Shown piece by piece: positions 31,748-41,629 of a stretch of 49,697 bases of DNA. The position numbers were made by a program, and so were the translations under genes. The notes under the pieces were generated by a model. It searched no databases. It was not told the origin of the DNA and was given only the letters and a program-made list of their open reading frames with translations. The stretch spans positions 1 through 49,697 of the forward strand of contig CAKSGG010000011.1 of the NCBI GenBank assembly GCA_934454215.1. The letters are read 5' to 3'. How positions within the stretch are numbered: position 1 is the stretch's first letter; every line of letters begins with the position of its first letter. Origin of the DNA: an uncultured Clostridia bacterium. Its GTDB lineage: Bacteria; Bacillota; Clostridia; UBA1381.

Positions 31748-33976
31748 TTACCGGTTTGCTCCGCATTGCTGCTTTACAGCCTCATAAATTCGGCTCTGTT
31801 CGTCTGTTATTGAAGAGTAATTCGTACCCACCTCCAATCCTTTTGCGTCCTCATCAGACAAAGCGGATACAGGCTCCGCCGTATTTATAAAATAATTTCC
31901 GTTTACTACGCTATGCTCGGGCAATCCGTTTGTTTTGTTATTTACATATGCCAGAACATTGCCGTATTCATTTTGCCACACCTCCGATTGATACGGAAAT
32001 TTCAGTAACTGATACATAAAATAATTGCTTGCCGCAGTAGGTGTCGGAGTTGTATTCCATTGCCAATATTCTCCCTTGCCTCTTACAAACGCACCTCTCT
32101 CGGCATTGACAACAAGATTATTTTCAAATCTGTTCCATACTCCGCCGTGAACAAAATATGCTCTTCTTACATTTTCAAATATATTCGAGCTTATCTTTTG
32201 TCCGCTCAGAAAATCGTCAAGATACACAGCGCCCAAGCCGCAGTTTGTATCATGGATATAATTATATCTGACTTCATTGCCGAGGTTTGCAAGCGAATTT
32301 CCCGAATATATAACGCCTGCATCGCTTATTCCCGCCGTCAGGCAGTTTGATATGTCGTTGTATTCTATAATACAGTTGTTTCCGTCAAACGAAACGGCAA
32401 GATGCGGTGTTTTTGTAATTGTGTTATATCTTGCCGCACTTCCGCAGCCCATTACCGCAATTGCGGGCGAATCGGTTACGGATATACAGCCCGTTTCGCT
32501 TATTGTACAGTTTTCAACAGCGCTGTTTGACGGAGTAAGAGTATTTCTGTCACCGCCGTTTATAATAACCGCTCTTTTACCGATTTTGTTAAACCGGCAG
32601 TCGGTAATCAGATTATTTTCCCCCGAAACGGTTACTGCGTCCCTTGTGCTTAATCTGAACGAACAGCCCTGCAATTTGATATTATCGCTGTTTTGAGCGT
32701 TGATAAAATATCCGCCCGCATTTTCAAAGCTTATATTTTTAAAGGATATATTACTGCTGCCGTTAATGCTGATAATATCGTTATCGTTCGTGCTTAACAT
32801 AAGCCTTGCCTTTTTAAATTCTCCGCTTGTAACAAGGTTCTGCGGAGGATAGAAATAAAGCTTGTCGTTATATATTGCATATTCGCCCGCTTTATCCAGT
32901 TCCTCGGGAAGATTGTATATATACCAGCCTATGCCCGTCTGCGGTTCTTCATGGTAGTAGCCCGCTGTAAAATCCGTTGTTTCTATCTTTTTTGACGATG
33001 AATCAACCGACGTAACCTTTGCCTTTGCAAGATTCCATTCCGCAACCAAGGGTCCCGCAATCCATGCCGAATCGTAATATTTCCAATCCTTTACGCTGTC
33101 TGCGGTTATAGAAATTTTCTTATCGTTCCACGAGGTTGAGGCGTCATATGTATATCCCGAATCGGGGTATCTTGCGGCAGTCTGCATATTGCCGTTACAG
33201 CTCAGCATATTAAGCTGAGGGTCGCTTTTTGCCGCCGCACCTATGCTTTTTAAATCAACGCAGTATATTTTTTCAGCCGACGCTGACGGGAACATACTTT
33301 TTTCGCTTTCGGAAATTCTCGTCATGTCCGAGCCTGTAAATACCGTACCGCCGTTTATAACAGCGCCTTGATACGAAACAAACTCCACACTTCCGATTTT
33401 GTCCAAATCATTCAGCTTTACGGTATCTTCAACCGTATATGTTCCGCCCTTTAGAATAACTCTTATGTTCAGATTATCCTTGTTGTTGTTAAGATTTATG
33501 TATTTAATGCGCTGTGCCGCCGCACTGACAGTTTTTAACGGTGCGTCCTCACTTCCGTCATTCGTATCATCACCGCTCGGAGATAAATACAACATAATGT
33601 CCTCATCATAGCTGCTGATGTTTACGTCAATTGTATAAGCGTCCTCCTGCGGTACGCTGCCGCTAAAGCTTACCGGCATTGTTTTTCCGCTTTTTATGTC
33701 CATTTGCAGCGACGCGCCGCCCTTTTTAATATTGTCCGAATCGAGAACCGCAATCTCAACGGAAACGCTTTCATCAAGTATTCCCGAATTTGTCAGTCCA
33801 AAGCTGACGCTTACTCCTGTGCTTGTACCGTAGGATTTTAAATTCAAAACCTCAATGCTTTTGGCCGAATTGTTAATGCTGCACTGTATTTCCTCTGCCG
33901 CATATGCCTGTCCCGAAAAAACGGAAACTATAAGCATACTTAATGTCAGAATAAGCGCATATATTTTTTTACCCAT
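31748..33976 (-). CDS. Secreted parallel beta-helix protein (lyase/GH141-like)
   Basis: 742 residues; signal peptide 1-27, a beta-sandwich (about 28-128), then a right-handed parallel beta-helix starting at LYLSPSGDDTNDGSEDAPLKT (129 on), the usual entry motif of secreted pectate-lyase-like and GH141-like proteins. The conserved DAGVIYSG, VYLDDFLSG and FVHGGVWNRFENNLV blocks mark the catalytic face in this group; the activity cannot be named. Paralogous to the protein at 38501-41620. No anchoring domain. Located 20 bases after an SLH gene and 56 before the SGNH gene. Confidence 0.8.
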   Translation of the reverse strand: MGKKIYALILTLSMLIVSVFSGQAYAAEEIQCSINNSAKSIEVLNLKSYGTSTGVSVSFGLTNSGILDESVSVEIAVLDSDNIKKGGASLQMDIKSGKTMPVSFSGSVPQEDAYTIDVNISSYDEDIMLYLSPSGDDTNDGSEDAPLKTVSAAAQRIKYINLNNNKDNLNIRVILKGGTYTVEDTVKLNDLDKIGSVEFVSYQGAVINGGTVFTGSDMTRISESEKSMFPSASAEKIYCVDLKSIGAAAKSDPQLNMLSCNGNMQTAARYPDSGYTYDASTSWNDKKISITADSVKDWKYYDSAWIAGPLVAEWNLAKAKVTSVDSSSKKIETTDFTAGYYHEEPQTGIGWYIYNLPEELDKAGEYAIYNDKLYFYPPQNLVTSGEFKKARLMLSTNDNDIISINGSSNISFKNISFENAGGYFINAQNSDNIKLQGCSFRLSTRDAVTVSGENNLITDCRFNKIGKRAVIINGGDRNTLTPSNSAVENCTISETGCISVTDSPAIAVMGCGSAARYNTITKTPHLAVSFDGNNCIIEYNDISNCLTAGISDAGVIYSGNSLANLGNEVRYNYIHDTNCGLGAVYLDDFLSGQKISSNIFENVRRAYFVHGGVWNRFENNLVVNAERGAFVRGKGEYWQWNTTPTPTAASNYFMYQLLKFPYQSEVWQNEYGNVLAYVNNKTNGLPEHSVVNGNYFINTAEPVSALSDEDAKGLEVGTNYSSITDEQSRIYEAVKQQCGANR

Positions 33977-33996
33977 ACCGTTAAATCCTTTCTGTC

Positions 33997-36558
33997 TTAT
34001 TTATAATCCAGTATATACAGATTCCACACCGAATTTGTATCTGCGTCAAAAAATATTTCATCGCCCGGCAAAATCTCGTCATAGCTGCTTAAAGAAACGG
34101 TCATTCCTCTTTTCGTTACCTTATAGATATTTGCGTTGCTCTGAATTTTTTGAATATTATCTGTCTCACCCGTACCATCATCATATCTTATGAAACGGTT
34201 ATTGAGCTTTTCCGTCACCTTTATATACGCCAGCTTTTTTCTTGCATGAGCCACAACCTGATGCATACCGTTTACCGTACTTGATAAATTGCTTGTGCCG
34301 TACTCCTGCATTCTGGAAGAGTCAAAGCCTTTAAATATTTTATTCAGATTACCCTTTCCGTCAAATTCACAGTATATAATATCTCCTTTTTTCACGTCGT
34401 TAAAGCGGTCCTTATACACCTGAATCATTTTGTCGTTATAGTATATTTTAACCTCGTCAGAGCCTCTGCGCCCTATGATACAGTTCCTTATTTCATCATC
34501 TGCGTCCAATGCCTGACAAATCTGCGTTACAACTATAGGTCTTGTTTCGGGCAAAATATTTTCAGCCTTTTGCGATTCGCTATCGGTTCTTTTCCAGACA
34601 ACCATATCGACCGTGTTCAGCTTTTCATCTACGTTATAGAAATAATGCGTATAAGGTCTCGGATTCAGAACAACATTCTTAAACGCACCGCCGACATAGC
34701 ATGAGTTCATATCGTCGAATATGTAGAACACAAGCGTTTCGCTGTCCTGATAGAATTTCTGCGACCATGTATCCGCATAAAACGCATACTCCGCATCTCC
34801 CGTAAATTCGCCCTCGTATCTTAACATTCCGTTTTCCGTTACGGTATATAAATCCGTTATATTTTTGTCCTCATCCATTCTGTATCTTACGGGCTGTCTT
34901 TCAAACGCTCCGTTCGGATTTAGCAATTCGTCTATTTTTTCAAGCTTCAGCTTGTTATCGTTGACCCTTATACTGCCGGTAACATAAAAGCGCTCCAAGC
35001 TGTTTTCATCGGACAGGATTTTCAAAACGATTTTATCAAGCGTTCCGCTCCCTCTGTCCGTCTTATAATCAAGCAAATATCCGTAATGCAAGTCGGTGTC
35101 CGTACCCATTTTCTCAAATGCGAAAATATAATTTTTATCGTCTGTATAAAATCTGTATTCGCAATTCAGCTTTATCTTTGACAGGTCGGCGGATTTTGAG
35201 CATTTATATATCTTTTCATCTATATTCAGCTCATTATCGGAAACGCTGTTTGCTTTTCCCGTAAACGTATTTTCATAAGCGTATATTATCGTATGCTTGC
35301 CGTTTGCGCCTCTTATTACCAGCATATCGGTTTTTATATTTTCGATATTGCCTGCTTCTCCGTTTATGAAAACCTCCGTATCGTCAGCATTTGACGATTC
35401 AATTCTGATAAATTTTGAATTGTCGAATTTATCGGTTATGACCGTGGCGTCATCGGTTGCCGAAACACTTCCCGAAACAACCGCCAAATCCGCATTATAT
35501 ACGTTCATGACCTCGATTTTTCCGTCCGAATTATTATCTATAAGCGTTACCCAACCGATTTTCGGAGATATATTTTCCTTTGAATAATCCGATTTTGCAA
35601 CGCCGTTATAAATTACGCACGTGTTTCCGTCAAGCTTTTTCTCAAATCTTTTTCCGTTCTCATTTTCGTAAACGAAATTATAAGCCGAAAATGCGCCGTC
35701 GCTGTCACATATCATATCGCTCTGCAAAACGGTAATTTTATTTTGATTGGTTTCCGTCATGTATTTTATGACAGGCTCTTCACCGTCCTCAATGCGGACA
35801 TATACCTCCATATGTCTTCCCAGAATATCTCCGTAATCTTCGCCGTCGTACTGCATTTCCTCGCCGTCAAGCTTTATACATCCCTTACGGCTCGCAGCGT
35901 CATTTGAGCTTTTCAGTCCTGTAATATAATTCGCCGTAACCGTGCCTTTTCTTTTTTCCGTTTTGTGATAAACCCACAATGCGTCATTTTCGCTGTATTT
36001 CAGCGTTTTAAGCTCGTTCAATTCAATAAGGAGCGGTTTTGCCGACAAGCCTTTTTTCAAAAGGTCAACAAGCATACCGTATGTCATTTCGGCGTTTACG
36101 TCCGCATTTATTGATATGCCGAACTCATTGACTAAGCTTGACACCGTTGACGCACCCGTTTGCAAAAGTGCGTCGCCGCCCAAAGCCAAAACCATAATTT
36201 TTTCCGCATGAGCGCAGATAATCGGTTCTTCGGGTCTGAAACTTCCGTCGCCGTACCCCGAAACAAATCCCAGTGTCACTCCCGCATTTATATCAGCCGC
36301 ATATGATGAAAGCTCATCAACATCGTAAAAGCCTGCGTTCTGCGCATACTGTTCGGATTCAATTCCTCTGAATTTAAGAATGTATTTTATGAAATCGGCT
36401 CTTGTTACCTTGTCGTCCTCGCTTTTGTCAAAATCGCCCGAAAAAATTTCAAGTCCTTTCATAAGCTCGGCATTATCCGAATATTCCTCCGCATTTACTG
36501 CGGTAATGCAGAAAACCGATAAAACAAGTACCGTTATAATACCAATAAAACGTTTCAT
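33997..36558 (-). CDS. SLH protein with N-terminal SLH motifs
   Basis: 853 residues. Signal peptide 1-23, then about two to three SLH motifs at the N-terminus (VTRADFIKYILKFRGI, AADINAGVTLGFVSGYGDG, SFRPEEPIICAHAEKIMVLAL; about 24-160). The remaining roughly 690 residues are rich in predicted beta strands and Asp/Asn/Lys and match nothing I recognise. It should be tethered to the cell wall and could present a binding surface or scaffold. In the second SLH gene the SLH motifs are at the opposite end. Operon gaps are 16 and 20 bases. Confidence 0.8.
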   Translation of the reverse strand: MKRFIGIITVLVLSVFCITAVNAEEYSDNAELMKGLEIFSGDFDKSEDDKVTRADFIKYILKFRGIESEQYAQNAGFYDVDELSSYAADINAGVTLGFVSGYGDGSFRPEEPIICAHAEKIMVLALGGDALLQTGASTVSSLVNEFGISINADVNAEMTYGMLVDLLKKGLSAKPLLIELNELKTLKYSENDALWVYHKTEKRKGTVTANYITGLKSSNDAASRKGCIKLDGEEMQYDGEDYGDILGRHMEVYVRIEDGEEPVIKYMTETNQNKITVLQSDMICDSDGAFSAYNFVYENENGKRFEKKLDGNTCVIYNGVAKSDYSKENISPKIGWVTLIDNNSDGKIEVMNVYNADLAVVSGSVSATDDATVITDKFDNSKFIRIESSNADDTEVFINGEAGNIENIKTDMLVIRGANGKHTIIYAYENTFTGKANSVSDNELNIDEKIYKCSKSADLSKIKLNCEYRFYTDDKNYIFAFEKMGTDTDLHYGYLLDYKTDRGSGTLDKIVLKILSDENSLERFYVTGSIRVNDNKLKLEKIDELLNPNGAFERQPVRYRMDEDKNITDLYTVTENGMLRYEGEFTGDAEYAFYADTWSQKFYQDSETLVFYIFDDMNSCYVGGAFKNVVLNPRPYTHYFYNVDEKLNTVDMVVWKRTDSESQKAENILPETRPIVVTQICQALDADDEIRNCIIGRRGSDEVKIYYNDKMIQVYKDRFNDVKKGDIIYCEFDGKGNLNKIFKGFDSSRMQEYGTSNLSSTVNGMHQVVAHARKKLAYIKVTEKLNNRFIRYDDGTGETDNIQKIQSNANIYKVTKRGMTVSLSSYDEILPGDEIFFDADTNSVWNLYILDYK

Positions 36559-36574
36559 GCTTTTATACCCTTTC

Positions 36575-38476
36575 TTATCTGATTTTAATTACCGAATAAA
36601 TCATCTTCGCCGCCTCTGCGCGCGTTATGTAATCATTCGGGCGGAATTTACCGTCAGAGCCGTTAATCGCACCAATCTCCACAAGATAATCAACCGCCTC
36701 CCTTGCGTATTCGCTTACACTGTCAAGGTCGCTGAGTACCGCCTTATTATCAATTATGATGTCAATTTCTTTTCCGCTTGCATTAAGCGCTCTGTACAGC
36801 ATAACCGCCAAATCCTGCCTCGTTATATTGCTGCCCGTTCCGAACTCGGTTTCCGAAATTCCGCCGATAACCTTGCCGCCGACTGCCGCTTTAATAAATT
36901 CGGCATACCATGCGTCGTCAGCCACATCGGTAAAATTCAGCTTGGTATCTTGATTTTGCTCTATTCCGAACGCATTTATTATAAGCTTTACAGCTTCTTC
37001 CCTTAAAATATTATCCTGCGGCGCAAATATTGTATCGCTCTTGCCCGAGCATATTTTATTATTATAAAGATGCTCGATTGCGGTATACGCCCATTGATAA
37101 TTCTCCAAATCCGTAAACGGAAGCTTATTGTTCATCGGTTTTTCCGTCGGAATTGATACAGTAGGCGTTGACGGAGCTGTAATTCCTCCGCCTGACGGAG
37201 CGCCTCCGCTGCCGCCTGGGCTTGGCGCCGCAGTCGGTGCAGTATTGGAAAGTATTGCATTTTCAAGCTTTTCCGTGCTGTCAAAATTTTTGTTTGTTAT
37301 ATTTCTGATACAGCTGCTCTCGTTTTGACAGTAATACTCATACGCCTTATCCGAAATCAAATACTGCTTATATTCCTTAATCACCTTGCCGACCTCATTC
37401 GGTGCTGCTTCGTTTAACAGAGATAACGCTGTCATGCTGTTAAATTTATCTGTTAAATCATCATAGCTTTCCGCAGATTTTATACTTTCATTAACCAAAG
37501 ACTTATTTTTTAAATCACCGTACTTTTCATACATTGCAAAGTTAATATCATTCGGATATGCCTTTATAATACCGTCAATTGATTTACCGTCATTTGCCCA
37601 TGCGGCGGCAATGCTTTTTATAAATTCCGTCTTAATATCGGCGTGAGCATATTCGCCGTCATGCTTCATCATAAGCCTTGACACCGTATTCTTTCCGAAA
37701 TCCGAAAGCTGATTATAATATTCAAGCTCTATATAAAGCGCCTTATAATTTTTTTCCGTAAATTCCCGCACAGCCTTGACATTTTCGCCGGTAACTTCTT
37801 TTTTGGATATTTCGTTAAATTCCTTAACGATTCTGTCAATCTCCGTCTGCGACATATAATATACGTCCTTGCTCGCATTTATGTTATCCCCGATAATTAT
37901 TACTTTATATGTACCGCATACGGCATTTTCGGGGAATTGATATTCAAACAGGCTTTGTTCGGTCGGATTTACCTCCGCCGCATTTATGACGTACTTCTCC
38001 ATGCTTGATTTATCAATTTCATCATAATCATATGCTTCATCGGAAAACGCCTCTTTCGGCACTGTGATGATTACATTCAGCGCCTTATCCGACGTACACG
38101 TTCCCGAAACGTTCAGCTTTCCGTCCGAAGAAATCTGAGCGTCAGTTATTTCCGCAACCGAATCATTCTGCGGTGCGGTAAACACAAAACGGTATTCCTT
38201 ATCCGTAGAATCATTTTTAAGAACGGTTACATTCTCCGAGCGGTATACTCCCGTCTGTGCGGCGGCAGCCGCTTTTTTAATCTGCGTATATCCGTCTATA
38301 TCCAAATCGTATACATTACCGTCCGTAACCTCAATATAATATAAGGTTCTGTCCTCGTCAAAAACTCTGTCAAGCGGTATATCGGCAAAGCCGGCGGCAG
38401 TTGCCTGAACGGCAAGCACTGCCGTCAGCGTTACGCCGCCTATACCGGTCATTACTTTTCTCCATGCCTTTTTCAC
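36575..38476 (-). CDS. SLH protein with C-terminal SLH motifs
   Basis: 633 residues starting at GTG 38476 (AAGGAG nine bases upstream; MKKAWRK begins a signal peptide, 1-28). Residues about 30-410 are an unrecognised region with a predicted beta part and a helical Lys/Glu-rich part (about 205-405). A Gly/Pro/Ser linker (about 410-450) leads to three SLH motifs (FTDLENYQWAYTAIEHLYNN, FAPQDNILREEAVKLII, NGSDGKFRPNDYITRAEAAK) at the C-terminus. Likely cell-wall bound. Lies between the two other secreted-protein genes of the operon, 24 and 16 bases apart. Confidence 0.82.
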   Translation of the reverse strand: MKKAWRKVMTGIGGVTLTAVLAVQATAAGFADIPLDRVFDEDRTLYYIEVTDGNVYDLDIDGYTQIKKAAAAAQTGVYRSENVTVLKNDSTDKEYRFVFTAPQNDSVAEITDAQISSDGKLNVSGTCTSDKALNVIITVPKEAFSDEAYDYDEIDKSSMEKYVINAAEVNPTEQSLFEYQFPENAVCGTYKVIIIGDNINASKDVYYMSQTEIDRIVKEFNEISKKEVTGENVKAVREFTEKNYKALYIELEYYNQLSDFGKNTVSRLMMKHDGEYAHADIKTEFIKSIAAAWANDGKSIDGIIKAYPNDINFAMYEKYGDLKNKSLVNESIKSAESYDDLTDKFNSMTALSLLNEAAPNEVGKVIKEYKQYLISDKAYEYYCQNESSCIRNITNKNFDSTEKLENAILSNTAPTAAPSPGGSGGAPSGGGITAPSTPTVSIPTEKPMNNKLPFTDLENYQWAYTAIEHLYNNKICSGKSDTIFAPQDNILREEAVKLIINAFGIEQNQDTKLNFTDVADDAWYAEFIKAAVGGKVIGGISETEFGTGSNITRQDLAVMLYRALNASGKEIDIIIDNKAVLSDLDSVSEYAREAVDYLVEIGAINGSDGKFRPNDYITRAEAAKMIYSVIKIR

Positions 38477-38500
38477 AATTGCTAACTCCTTTCAAAAAGC

Positions 38501-41500
38501 TTACTTATCCAAAGAATATTCCGAAACCTCTACCGCCATCTTTGCGCCCGTATTGTATATTGAGAAATATCCCGAATTTATTATCGGATTATCGCTGTCA
38601 GTATATTCAAACACCGTCTTGCCGTCAACGAGCATATAAAGCTTAACCGAACCGTCGTCTTGGTTTTCCGCTCCCAGCTCATAGCTGTGCGTTTCTCCGG
38701 CTTTAATAAACTGATTTTGATATTCTTTGAGGAAGTGCTTTCCTCCGAATCTTTGCAGCTCAATAACATCTTCCTTCACTATAATACAGTACTGTGGATT
38801 TCCTCCCCATGCAACTAAGTTGGGGGCGTTCTGCGCTCTTAATCCGAAGCCTATCCATGATTGGAGCGTATCCGTCTTTAAATCAAATCTCATTACCATA
38901 TGAGATGCAATTTTATCCTTTAATCCGAAAACATCGTCCTTTGACCTTCTCTGTATCAGCCTGCCGTTATCCATTATGGTCGTATTAGGCTCAACCGACC
39001 ACATCATAACATTCGTTAATGCAGGCGTCATGTCATAGTACTGCGGATTACGTCTGTAATACAAGCTTTCAAACTGCGAATTTGCATTTTCAACCCATGA
39101 GTCTATCTCTTTTTGAGTGACATTTTCATTCTTTTCCATGCTCCTTGCTTCCGCAATAAGATTTTCAAGCTGTTTCTGCGTTCCCGCCTTAAGCTCGCCC
39201 GGGGCGTCGCCCTCTTTAAGTTCCGCTGTTTTTGCTGTCGATGTTTCTATAAATTCGCTAACCTTTGCTTTATTCAATATTGCTTTTTTCGATGTCAGGA
39301 ATGTGTAATATTCTTCATTGCAGTCAAGCACTTTAACTCCAAGCATATTTTTTATCATGTTGGGAATAGCCTTCACCCTCCAAAAATATCTCGTATTTGA
39401 GTAATTCAGCTTTTCAATCGTAACGTAATTTTTGCTTACGATTTTATTTGAGATTATATTCTGAAAATCCTTATCCGTTGAAAGGGTAAACAAATATCCC
39501 TTTGCGTCGTCAACCTTTTCCCATTCAAACGTAACCTCATCGGCTGCAACATTTTCGCTTTTATTTTCGGGACCTATCAGCGAAAAGCTTTTTAATTCTT
39601 TTACAAACGTTCTGTTTTCATCTTCATAAATTCCCGATTTATCCATTACTTCCCTGAATTTTTCGGGTATCTCAAAGTCGGGGTTTTCCTCTGCTGAAAT
39701 CATTTGGTTGTTTGAAACCTCGGTTACTTCCGATACAAATTCCGCTAAGCTTATGTTTAACACATCGCTCGGATTGTAGAAAATATTATTTGAAATAACC
39801 GTTCCGTAGGTAGGCAGAAGAGGTACGCCGCTGCTGTTGTAAACAAGATATTTGTCATTGTCTATGAACTTTAAAATCTCGCTGTATTTTGTCCACGGCG
39901 GATTTTTCCAGTCATACGGTTCAAGACTTTTCAGATACGTATTGTTCGCAGTTTCGGTTTTCATCTGATTGCCCGAGCTTCCGTTTATAATAACGCTTAT
40001 GCCCGTTCTTTTTGTATTCATAACGAGGTTATCCGTAAACTTATTATATACGCCCCCGTGTACAAACACGGATTTTGCGCAGTCGGCAAAAACATTTCCG
40101 TATATATTAAAGTCACTGTTCATATCGTCAAGGTAAATCATACCCTGAGTATCGGTATTGTCATGGAAATAGTTATAGCGTATAACGTTTCCCAAAACCG
40201 ATAATCTTCGCCCCGTATATATAACGCCTGCGTCCTCCGCACCGTCTGTCATGTTATTGTAAAACTCACTGTATTCAATAATGTTTTCGTTTCCGTTGAC
40301 TCCAATTGCCGTATGCGGAGAGCCTACAAATTCACAGTGTGAAACAACATTTCCGCAGCCATTCACATTAATATAGCCCACATTTGTTCTTCCCACAATA
40401 TTGCAGTCTCTGAATTTACAGTTCATAACGGTATTATTTCCTTTTGTAAGCGTAACACAGTCTCCGCCGTAAAGCAGTATCGGTCTGTTCATTATATTGT
40501 AGAAATCACAGCCCGAAATAAGGTTATCATATCCGTCCACCTTTAAGCCCGCATTGAGGTTTTTGAACGTACAGCCCTTAAAAGCGATATTTTTACAGTT
40601 AATATCCATATTAACCGCAAGCCCCATTGAGTTTTCAAACGTTATACCCGAAAATTCAACGTTATGCGCACCCTGCATATCAAGCATTGTTTTTGTGAGC
40701 AGTGAAATTTTTATGTCGGTATCTTTCTTTGACGTTTGTGTGTTCTCAAACGGAATTATATATATCCGTCCCTTGTTCACGTCAAAGTAATATTCCCCCG
40801 GGTAATCAAGCTCGCTCAAAAGATTATATACATAATACGGCTTGTTTGCCGATATTCCGTATTCCGCACGGCCGTTTGATTTTATCGCAAGGTTTTCGGT
40901 ATCGACATCGACTATTTTTCGGCGCTCCGCCGCCCATGTAAAGGCAAAATAACCGAACATCATTCCGTCCTTTTCGTTCTTCCAGCGCTTTATTCTCGAA
41001 TCGCCCACAACAAATTTAAAATGAGTGCTTTCATTCTCCATAATTTCGCCCGTTTTTGCATAGTCCTTATTCGGCCATCTGCTCACGGTCATGGGATTTT
41101 CGCCGAAATACGCCGTTCTTTCGGAGCTGTCCATGCTCTTATAATCGTCACTGTATCGGCTCAAATATTCGCTTATGTCGGCTGTCAGAACCTTGTCGGG
41201 CTGAGGAAGCAGCTTTCTTATATCCTTGTCGGTTACGTTTGTAAGGCTGCTTTCCTTTATGATAATTCCCCCGCTTATAACGGGCTTTTCACCGTCCGCC
41301 GCAATAAATCTCACCGGCGATTCCTCCGTACCGCTGAAATCCTCGCCGAAATCTATACTTTTTGACACCTCGTAATTTCCGCCCTGCATATAAATGTTCA
41401 AACCACCCTCGGGCATACACGAATCCTTTTTCATTCCCGCAATTATTCCGCTTACCTTTTCAAGACTGTCAAGCGGTTTTGCTTTTGTTCCGTCGCCGTC

Positions 41501-41620
41501 CGAATCGGGAGCCATATATATTCCGTTTTCATATTTGCTCCATGACGCTGCCTCGCCCCTGCACACAGGCAGTATAAGGCTTATCACAGCACAGCAGAGA
41601 AATATACAAGTCTTTTTCAT
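38501..41620 (-). CDS. Secreted beta-helix protein with FnIII-like and lectin-like domains
   Basis: 1039 residues; signal peptide 1-24. The parallel beta-helix begins at YMAPDSDGDGTKAKPLDSL (35 on) and carries EDAGVIYTG, IYLDDMNSD and FVHGGVYNKFTDNLV, matching its paralogue at 31748-33976. After it come a fibronectin-III-like segment (ENKSENVAADEVTFEWEKV, RYFWRVKAI), a coiled or helical linker (about 770-830), and a C-terminal jelly-roll-like domain (MWSVEPNTTIMDNG, VMRFDLKTDTLQSWIGFGL, SGYFSIYNTGAKMAVEV). Likely a polysaccharide lyase or hydrolase acting outside the cell; the class is not assignable from sequence alone. Confidence 0.78.
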   Translation of the reverse strand: MKKTCIFLCCAVISLILPVCRGEAASWSKYENGIYMAPDSDGDGTKAKPLDSLEKVSGIIAGMKKDSCMPEGGLNIYMQGGNYEVSKSIDFGEDFSGTEESPVRFIAADGEKPVISGGIIIKESSLTNVTDKDIRKLLPQPDKVLTADISEYLSRYSDDYKSMDSSERTAYFGENPMTVSRWPNKDYAKTGEIMENESTHFKFVVGDSRIKRWKNEKDGMMFGYFAFTWAAERRKIVDVDTENLAIKSNGRAEYGISANKPYYVYNLLSELDYPGEYYFDVNKGRIYIIPFENTQTSKKDTDIKISLLTKTMLDMQGAHNVEFSGITFENSMGLAVNMDINCKNIAFKGCTFKNLNAGLKVDGYDNLISGCDFYNIMNRPILLYGGDCVTLTKGNNTVMNCKFRDCNIVGRTNVGYINVNGCGNVVSHCEFVGSPHTAIGVNGNENIIEYSEFYNNMTDGAEDAGVIYTGRRLSVLGNVIRYNYFHDNTDTQGMIYLDDMNSDFNIYGNVFADCAKSVFVHGGVYNKFTDNLVMNTKRTGISVIINGSSGNQMKTETANNTYLKSLEPYDWKNPPWTKYSEILKFIDNDKYLVYNSSGVPLLPTYGTVISNNIFYNPSDVLNISLAEFVSEVTEVSNNQMISAEENPDFEIPEKFREVMDKSGIYEDENRTFVKELKSFSLIGPENKSENVAADEVTFEWEKVDDAKGYLFTLSTDKDFQNIISNKIVSKNYVTIEKLNYSNTRYFWRVKAIPNMIKNMLGVKVLDCNEEYYTFLTSKKAILNKAKVSEFIETSTAKTAELKEGDAPGELKAGTQKQLENLIAEARSMEKNENVTQKEIDSWVENANSQFESLYYRRNPQYYDMTPALTNVMMWSVEPNTTIMDNGRLIQRRSKDDVFGLKDKIASHMVMRFDLKTDTLQSWIGFGLRAQNAPNLVAWGGNPQYCIIVKEDVIELQRFGGKHFLKEYQNQFIKAGETHSYELGAENQDDGSVKLYMLVDGKTVFEYTDSDNPIINSGYFSIYNTGAKMAVEVSEYSLDK

Positions 41621-41629
41621 AGCAATCTC

